From positions 10,698,960-10,762,959 of the forward strand of contig OX637409.1 in the NCBI GenBank assembly GCA_951799425.1: 64,000 nt of DNA, read 5' to 3'. The notes beneath the pieces were generated by a model that saw nothing but the letters and a program-made list of their open reading frames with translations, made no database searches and was not told where the DNA came from. Shown in pieces: positions 57,174-64,000 of this stretch (positions within the stretch are counted from its first letter, which is position 1; every line of letters starts with the position of its first letter). The stretch comes from Ilex aquifolium (Eukaryota; Streptophyta; Magnoliopsida; Aquifoliales; Aquifoliaceae). The position numbers and the translations under genes were made by a program.

Positions 57174-58153
57174 TGTAACACCCCACATTTTTCTTTTATA
57201 TATGTATATAAATATATAGTAAATAATTGTTGTAAAAATGTGGATATGTGTAATGATGTAAGAATGAACTATATAGATTGTAATAGTAAGAAAAATGCTA
57301 GAGATGCATATTGATTGGGAAGTTTGACTTTCCAAGACATTTAAACTTGGAAAGGGTGATTAGATGAATTTCTAAATATTTTTAGGTCAAAATAAGGTGT
57401 CCATTGAATCCGGAAGGTCGAAGAACCTTGGGAAAGGTAATATGAGGTGTATTGGAAGTTAGGAAGTATTCTGGAGTGAAAACACACTTAGAGAAAATTT
57501 GGGTAAAAAGGAGTTGGGACACCTTCTAGTATTGTGATCATAACTTTTTATCCTTATATCCAATTGATCTGAAATTTTGACAGTAGATAGTACACATCTA
57601 GGGCTACAAAAGTGTATCTCATGAAAATTTTCCAATTCGACCTATAAATGGGTCAAAACTGCCCTGGAAGTCGAAGTAGCCGAAGTGTACCGGTACACAG
57701 TACCGGTACGGTACCGTACCGGTACGCCTGAACCAGTAGCTAAACCGTACCGGTACGCCCGATAAAAGTCGGGATTTTGGTGTTTTAAAACACCCTTTTA
57801 AGCCTCATTTGACCCATTCTTCCATCCCACTCTCACCCCAAACATCTTAGAGCCCTAAGAGAAGAGAAAATGAGAGAAAAACACAAAGATCTTGAGAGAG
57901 TTAACCCTTATAGAGATCAAAACCGAAATTCCTCAAGAACACCATTCTTCTACTCTCTTCTTCTACACTTTCACTACACCCTTACCCACACCTCTTGGAA
58001 TCCTAGAGAGAGTCTTAGAAAAGAATAAAGAAGGAGAAAACACAAGATCAAAAGGGAGAAACAGAGGATTTAAGAGTGATTCAAGATCAAACCCTAGATT
58101 TCAAGAACACCAAGTAGGGGTTTTCTTCCATTCTTGTTCATTGATGTTAGGGT

Positions 58154-58188
<35 letters not shown>

Positions 58189-59542
58189 TTGACTCCTAAT
58201 CATATGTATTTGCTATGGGTTCATTGTTTCTTGGTTCTCTTGCAATTGTTAACATGTTTTACACAAAGCTAGGGTTGTATACCATGAAATCCCTATTTTG
58301 TTTGAAAAACCCTAGTTTTCAAGAGTGATGGGTTTTCCTTTGTAACTCTTCCTTTATTCTTGATTTCAAAATCATAGTGTTTAGTATTGAGTAATAAAAT
58401 GATATTTTTGTGATCTCTTGCATTTTTCTTGGTTGATTATTGAAAATGGCACATGCTTAATTTGGGAATTTTGGGATATGCTTGTACAATGAGAAATTGT
58501 GGATTTTGTAATTATTGGGAATTGTTGGTGAATTGAGAATATGTTGGTTTCCTCATTGGTATGGTTGTTGTGATGGACTTGGATTGCCTTCGATAGATGC
58601 CATAGAGTGTTAGAGGTTAGTCTATCCTAGTGGGGGTGAGATGGTTTCCTAACACTTGTAGTGGGTTGTCATTTGGTAATGCGACCACTATCGTTCACTG
58701 GAGTTCGAACAAGGGATGGTATACTTTTCCTGGGAAGGGACTCGTCACTGCCATTGGGATGGTAGACGCCCTTTTTCTAAAGTGTTTGTGATTGTGATTG
58801 TGATTGGTGGACTAGGTATAATCGTTGGGTAGATTCATGAGAAGCAATCAACATACATGGTACGGGGATGAACCAATATAAAGGGGATGATGGGTTGGAC
58901 CGCCTTGGCCGGTGCATTGGTATGGGACAATGCATCGGAAGGCGCCCTTCCTAAATGGCTAAAAGTTGGAATTGGTATATTGTTATGAAATTTATCTTAA
59001 CCTTTCACTTGATTATTGTTACAGCTTAAACTTGAGATCTATTTAAAATGTCCTCATTTTACTTCAAAAGTTATATATGATATTTGTGAAATAAGACCGA
59101 CTTGCTTTACATGTTTTCTAAACCTTGTTCGGGTTTGGAAGAATTTTCCTACAGAGCTTCGTGCTCACCCCCTACCTAACAAACTTTTCAGATTACTCTC
59201 TCGAGGAAGAGCTGGGAGTCGAGGAACCCGCACACTGGGAGACTCCGATAGACAGGAGCGTGGATCCCGAGGTGGACGCCTAGAGCGACACTTTCTTTTG
59301 TTCTAGACTAGGATATTCATTTTGAACCTTGTAAAGTCTAGTTTACTTTTGTTATTTCCGCTGCGCTACATTAGCTGATTTTGGAATGTAAAGGCCAAAA
59401 TGGGTCTATTCTTTTGGGATAATGTTGTAAATTTTATGGATAACTTTATGAAGTCTTATTTATTGATGGATTATTTTAGTGCTCTCATGATGTGAATGTT
59501 TTAGAATGTAATGCCGTCCAGGGTGGTATTTGGGGCGTTACA
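57174..59542 (+). repeat. Diverged A-type solo LTR
   Basis: 2369 bp, starting TGTAACACCCC and ending GGGGCGTTACA, alignable with 12491-14514 over its length but clearly diverged. The flanks are gggaa on the left and gggga on the right, a near-match TSD. A (TA)n run lies near 58157-58184. Confidence 0.87.
57686..57758. repeat. Palindrome cluster, diverged A-type LTR
   Basis: Words tgtaccggtaca, agtaccggtacg, cgtaccggtacg (twice). It is in the same place as the GGTACC words of chromovirus A, but mostly of the CGTACG version. Confidence 0.86.
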
Positions 59543-59557
59543 GGGGACAAATTGGGT

Positions 59558-59695
59558 ACTTCTACCGGTAGATCATTGGTTATCTACCGGTAGAACAATT
59601 CTAGTAGGCACTTCTACCGGTAGAACGTCAAGTATCTACCGATAGAAAAATTCCAGTGGGCACTTCTAGCGATAGAAAGTTAATTATCTACCAGT
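59558..59695. repeat. Palindrome cluster (TCTACCGGTAGA type), C-type LTR
   Basis: Six to seven words of the form ttctaccggtagaa / atctaccggtagaa / tctaccgatagaa lie in 138 bp, at a spacing of about 18-25 bp. Confidence 0.9.
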
Positions 59696-60027
59696 AGGTC
59701 TCCCTAAATTTTCAGAAAATTAAAATACTTTTGTCAAGCCTCTGGGCCTTGTGTCCTTTTGCTCAAATGAGGTAAATGGAGTAAAATTAAGGGCAAATTG
59801 ATGTGCATTGGACCTTGGAATTGTCAAGTGATAGAAATGTATGCAGGTTATGCGTTTGGGAGTGCCCAGTACAAGGGAGACTCTGCCCAAACGATGTGTT
59901 ATTTATGATCCCGGTGAAGGGAATGTTATTGTCGTGGTGTCGGGTTATGCGGCATTCATGGGCATTTTCGCGGGTTGATGGGTGATCAACGGATTGACAA
60001 AGGACCCCCGGTCCTAGGGGTGTCACA

Positions 60028-60510
60028 ACTAGGTATTAGAGTATAGGCCATGGGTCTTATATGGGCCTTGGGGGAAGTGAGTCTGTCATCTTCCATTGCG
60101 AGAATGAAAGAAGTTTAGAGTCCATGGTGTAGCTTAGGCTCTAATGACCGTCACAGCTTGCTATTAGAGCCTAGGTTCTCGATTTACCTAAGGCCTACGA
60201 GAAATGGGTCTATGTCATTGTATCCATTGTGCATTACATGTTATGTGCTTTAAATGTTATGTGTTATGTGTTATGTGTTATGTGAACAATATGCATGATT
60301 AAATGCATATGGAAAAGAGACACAAGGGATAGAGAACATAACATTGGGGGTCAAAAAGATAAGGAACGGGAAGGTTCAGGGTATTATTTGACTCTGGTTC
60401 ATCGCATTTATTTATTTCTGCATCATGTGTAAGGGATTTGGGCTTAGAGGTTTAGACTTTGGAAGAGCCATTGAATGTGAGTTCACCCCTAGGAGCAAGG
60501 GTATGCATTG
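60028..60510 (+). pseudogene. Stub of chromovirus interior with protease remnant
   Basis: After a degenerate initiator-Met-like PBS (aggtattagagta at 60031) come about 330 bp of non-coding sequence with ttatgtg repeats (60238-60288). A protease remnant follows: VLFDSGSSHLFISAS from about 60381, then VRDLGLEV and a TAG at 60453. Almost all of gag is missing. The B-type LTR at 60511 cuts the protease. Confidence 0.78.
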
Positions 60511-61838
60511 TGTTGTCCGAATTTGGTATTGACAATTTACGTGCAAGTATACACGATCAACAAGTAATAAAGTGATAAGTAGAGTATCGTTCCCACGGAG
60601 AATTATTACTAATAACTTCCAAGTACTAACTTTATATCAATTCAATTTTATTTAAACAATTGGAATTGAACTATGGAATTACTAATTTAAAACTAAATCT
60701 AAACTTAATAATCAAGAGTTGAATTTACCGGATAAAAGAAGTTAAGATTACAACTTCCTCTAATGCTTCGTATAAATCTTTCCATTCTCTTTCCAATTAA
60801 TTGATCAAATCAAGTTGTTAACTGAGATTTCAAAATTATTTATCAAACCTCTTCCGATAGTAAAATAAACATATCTCTCCCAATTAAATTGCTATATTCC
60901 TATGCAAAATAAGTTGGAATAGATTCATTAAGTTCAAACTCTCATACAAGTTACACACGGCATATATATATATTCCTATCCTATACACAAACCCAGCAAT
61001 TCAATCCTAAGAAGAATTAACCAGACGCATGTCATCATATTCAAATCTAAACCTAGAATTCATCCCCCAATTTCATCTAGGTTATCGAATTGATTGATGG
61101 CCAAACAATCATATATTAAGCACAAAATATGACAAACAACTCATGTATGATCAATAGAACTAGAATCGAGAGTAGATCAAATTAACTAGATATTAGGTTC
61201 TGTTGCAATCTTAATAAGAATTTACTTCATAATGTAATTGAAAAAAATCATCCTCAAATTAAACAACATCTCAAAAAAATCCAGAACTAAAAGTAAGAGA
61301 AAAGGAATGAAAACTTAGTTGCAATCTTCAATCTCTCTCTAGCCTTCAATCCCGATTTTCTTCGCGTCGCCTCCTTTGATTCTTGCCTTCAATTTTCTAT
61401 CAATCATTGGTCTTCTTCTTATGTTTTCAGCCCCCAAAATCAGTATCCCCCTTTACAACTCAAACCCTAGCATATATGTAGCATTAGAGTTCAATTTCGG
61501 GTAAAAAACAAGTCAGAATTCACGTCAAGAGCCAACACAAGCGCCTAGGCGCTCAAAAGGCGCTGCTTGGATAGAATATGGGCGCTGGGGCGCTGAAAAG
61601 GCGCTGCCCCCTTTTAAGCCTAAAGCCTCCCTTGTTGATTAGCCTTCAAAAATCCAACATTTAGGCTCCAAATTGACCTTGTTTCATTCCAAATGATCTT
61701 GTTTTCTTCCAAATGATGATTCCTACAAAATAACATCAAAACACACAAAACAAATAAAAAGGAACATAAAATAATTGAAAACTTGCAATTTCATCATGCC
61801 GAAAGTACTCAATTCGTAGGTATAAAATACACTCATCA
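60511..61838 (-). repeat. B-type LTR (3' LTR of an element running out of the window)
   Basis: 1328 bp, homologous to 33994-35292. It starts tgttgtccgaattt and ends cactcatca. The next bases, aata, match the PPT side of B at 35293, so this is a 3' LTR whose interior continues to the right beyond element E. Confidence 0.87.
61535..61612. repeat. Palindrome cluster (AGCGCCTAGGCGCT type), B-type LTR
   Basis: One perfect 14-bp palindrome agcgcctaggcgct is followed by five ggcgct words. The B LTRs at 35020 and 47515 carry only ggcgct half-words at this site. Confidence 0.85.
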
Positions 61839-61842
61839 AATA

Positions 61843-63133
61843 TGTGACGACCCGTATATAAAATAATCATTAACAAATTAATTAGGTCGTCAATTATGAT
61901 TCTATATAACTAAGGGTTATTTTAAAAACAAAATTTAAATAAATAAATGGACTATTTATGTGAAAACGAGTCAAATAACTATAACTTAGGTCAAATATCG
62001 TAATCATATAATAAATGAATATATTCATATCTATATATACTTATGTGAAAGATCCTAGCTAAATCTACAAGATTTGAGCTAGCAAGATTTGGAAACGTGC
62101 AAGAGAAAAAAAATAAATATAACATGGACAAGTGTCCATGAGTTGCTTGGGGACCAAGCATTTCTTGGCTATAAATAGCCAAGCTCAGTTGCTTGAACGG
62201 CATAGCAGGAGAAGAAAAAGAGAGAAGGAGAGAGAGGAAGGGAAAGAGAGAAAAAGAAAGAAATTTATGAGATCTTGGGGTCAAAAATTGAGCAGTGATT
62301 TTATTTTAGATCGTTATCAAAATTAACTATTTCATTCGCGTTATTTCGAATTTCGCATCTATTCAAGTCATTCATGGATTTGAGGTACGGGGTAGTATAC
62401 AATATGCTCCTGTCTTTTAAATCTCTTTGCAAAGAGTGTCATTTCATTATCTGAAATTTGTATTCCTATTGATTATTCTGATTGATTTGAAATTCTGTCA
62501 ATATTATCGGTTGACCTGTACGTTGGGCTAAATACTTTGGGATTGATTGGTACATGTACGAAGTGAACTTGGGGGCATAATTGGTGAAATGTGATTATGG
62601 CCCTGCGGGGTGCGATTGTGATTACAGCCCTGAGGGGTGTAATGGTTCGATATGAGTACGGATTTTAAATGCCCAAGTGTCACTTGTCATGTTACCAAGA
62701 GAACCCTAGTATGAGGTCATGTTTGATAGAAATTGAGCTATGTGACTTATCGAATTGGATTCTTGATTCTTTTATCTATGATTGTCTATCAGTTGAATTA
62801 TTTGGTATTTGATCATTTATATTCTTTACTCGTTGAGCATATTGTTTCCTGTCATATTGTATACTTCCCCGCCTTTAATATTTTTTTCAGGATTATCTCG
62901 GAGGGAAGGACCAGAGTTGATGTTTAAGGAATCGAAGACAGACGAATCTTGATATAATTTTTAACTTTGTATATTGAGGAGATTATTTTTATTATTTGGA
63001 GATAAAAATGGAGATTATAAATTTATTGAGTCAGTTAGAGCTCTGGCCCTGTATTCGGAGTTTTATTTGTGGTTTATTATTGTGATCGATCAATTGAATC
63101 AAGTAACGGATCCGGGGAAATCGGGGCGTTACA
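61843..63133 (+). repeat. Left LTR of E
   Basis: 1291 bp, starting TGTGACGACCCG and ending GGGGCGTTACA. A TATA box (ctataaata) at 62169-62177 sits inside a 20-bp near-perfect palindrome (62164-62183). A GA-rich leader follows. The 97- and 64-codon ORFs inside occur in both LTRs and show no recognisable domain. Confidence 0.92.
62164..62183 (+). promoter_or_regulatory. TATA box within a palindrome, E LTR
   Basis: cttggctataaatagccaag: the arms cttggct and agccaag are perfect inverted repeats around the TATA box. It is repeated at 63743-63762 in the right LTR. Confidence 0.7.
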
Positions 63134-63421
63134 AAGTGGTATCAGAGCCTAGGTATCAGATCTTATATGGGTCTTGTGGGAAGTGAGACTATCATCTTTC
63201 GCTGTAGGTGTAGAAGTTGAAGTGTGCGAAGTAAGTCAACCAATTTTCATTAGGCGGATGTATAAATTGGAATTCATATCAAAAATTTTGGGTTATATGG
63301 TAAAAAGTTGAAAAAGGTATCAGAGTGCGCAGCGGATATTTGTGTAATATATTCATACTTATTTTCCTCTTGAGGTTAGTACCGAATTTCGGGGACGAAA
63401 TTATTTTTAAGGGGGGTAGAT
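63134..63421 (+). other. Entire interior of E: PBS, spacer, PPT
   Basis: The initiator-Met-type PBS tggtatcagagcct is at 63137-63150 and the PPT aaggggggtagat at 63409-63421. The bases before the PPT (ggggacgaaattatttttaa) match the end of chromovirus A just after its last stop codon. No ORF. Confidence 0.9.
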
Positions 63422-64000
63422 TGTGACGACCCGTATATAAAATAATCATTAACAAATTAATTAGGTCGTCAATTATGATTCTATATAACTAAGGGTTATT
63501 TTAAAAACAAAATTTAAATAAATAAATGGACTATTTATGTGAAAACGAGTCAAATAACTATAACTTAGGTCAAATATCGTAATCATATAATAAATGAATA
63601 TATTCATATCTATATATACTTATGTGAAAGATCCTAGCTAAATCTACAAGATTTGAGCTAGCAAGATTTGGAAACGTGCAAGAGAAAAAAAATAAATATA
63701 ACATGGACAAGTGTCCATGAGTTGCTTGGGGACCAAGCATTTCTTGGCTATAAATAGCCAAGCTCAGTTGCTTGAACGGCATAGCAGGAGAAGAAAAAGA
63801 GAGAAGGAGAGAGAGGAAGGGAAAGAGAGAAAAAGAAAGAAATTTATGAGATCTTGGGGTCAAAAATTGAGCAGTGATTTTATTTTAGATCGTTATCAAA
63901 ATTAACTATTTCATTCGCGTTATTTCGAATTTCGCATCTATTCAAGTCATTCATGGATTTGAGGTACGGGGTAGTATACAATATGCTCCTGTCTTTTAAA
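63422..64000 (+). repeat. Right LTR of E, incomplete in window
   Basis: The same sequence as 61843-62421 at an offset of 1579 bp. I found no difference by eye. Confidence 0.92.

Larger units (their letters stand above)
56631..60027 (+). repeat. C-type chromovirus LTR, 5' end lost, split by an A-type solo LTR
   Basis: 56631-57173 aligns with the middle of the C-type LTRs (block around 'gggagccaatgaaggctcggg', compare 41580 and 46690). 59543-60027 aligns with their 3' ends and finishes ctaggggtgtcaca. The start is missing; the pararetrovirus lies there. The palindrome cluster is at 59558-59695. Confidence 0.85.
61843..64000 (+). mobile_element. E: chromovirus-derived LTR element with a 288-bp interior
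   Basis: The left LTR is 61843-63133 and the right LTR starts at 63422 and runs off the window. The left flank aaata would be the TSD. The interior is only a PBS, about 260 bp without coding sequence and a PPT. The 579 bp of LTR present in both copies look identical. LTR ends, PBS and the sequence before the PPT resemble chromoviruses such as A, so E is best read as a chromovirus that lost all of gag-pol and moves with borrowed proteins. Confidence 0.88.

Noticed and set aside
59558-59695. CRISPR-like array (regular palindromic words with short spacers)
   Set aside because: Words are 12-14 bp, spacers are short and similar, the site is inside a plant LTR and no cas gene exists.
61991-62284. 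97-codon minus-strand ORF in E with a hydrophobic N-terminus, repeated at 63570
   Set aside because: It is antisense to the LTR promoter and leader, repeated only because the LTRs are identical, with no recognisable domain.

Overview
The window is repeat DNA from a flowering plant, most likely a eudicot. The evidence is nested Ty3-type LTR retrotransposons of the Athila and chromovirus lineages plus an integrated plant pararetrovirus. I see no host gene, no tRNA or rRNA gene and no CRISPR array. Nearly everything can be placed in a stack of insertions, most with a readable 5-bp target-site duplication (TSD). Family letters used below are mine: 'A' is a chromovirus, 'C' a chromovirus-type LTR, 'B' and 'N' are Athila-type non-autonomous families, 'E' is a tiny LTR element.

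Region by region. Positions 30-7742 hold a decayed autonomous Athila-type element on the minus strand (gag, protease, RT, RNase H, integrase, PBS and 5' LTR), cut by an N-type LTR tail at 1-29. An old LTR-like host sequence (7743-8086, 32496-33988, 47839-48601) was split by two large insertions. The first is N1 (8087-32490, plus, TSD accac). N1 is a non-autonomous Athila relative whose only ORF encodes a protein with tandem CCHC zinc knuckles. N1 holds chromovirus A (12491-23173, TSD gattc), which holds an N-type solo LTR in its gag gene (15710-17525, TSD cccac). N1's 3' LTR holds N2 (24928-31863, minus, TSD cctcc), a complete sister of N1. The second insertion is B (33994-47833, minus, TSD cctaa), an Athila-type element with gag and protease but no RT, RNase H or integrase. 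It carries C-type solo LTRs at 38208-42460 (TSD gtacc; itself holding N-type solo LTR 38591-40440, TSD gtggg) and at 44539-47480 (TSD aaaca).

Positions about 48602-56630 are an endogenous caulimovirid resembling florendoviruses. It is a rearranged, partly duplicated copy with a CP-protease-RT-RNase H polyprotein, a second ORF of unknown function (present twice) and a candidate promoter region. All copies carry stop codons. To its right lies a C-type LTR with a stub of chromovirus interior (about 56631-60510), split by a diverged A-type solo LTR (57174-59542). Then come a B-type LTR (60511-61838, minus) and E (61843 to beyond 64000), an LTR element whose entire interior is 288 bp.

No protein here looks fully functional except possibly the N1 zinc-knuckle ORF. 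N1, N2, B and E have LTR, PBS and PPT signals but lack polymerase and integrase, so they could move only with proteins supplied by autonomous relatives. The most unusual signal is that LTRs of at least four families carry clusters of short perfect palindromes (GTACCGGTAC, CGTACCGGTACG, TCTACCGGTAGA, AACCTTCCGGAAGGTT, AGCGCCTAGGCGCT). These vary in sequence and number within families and even between the two LTRs of one element. In several families they sit just upstream of the TATA box.
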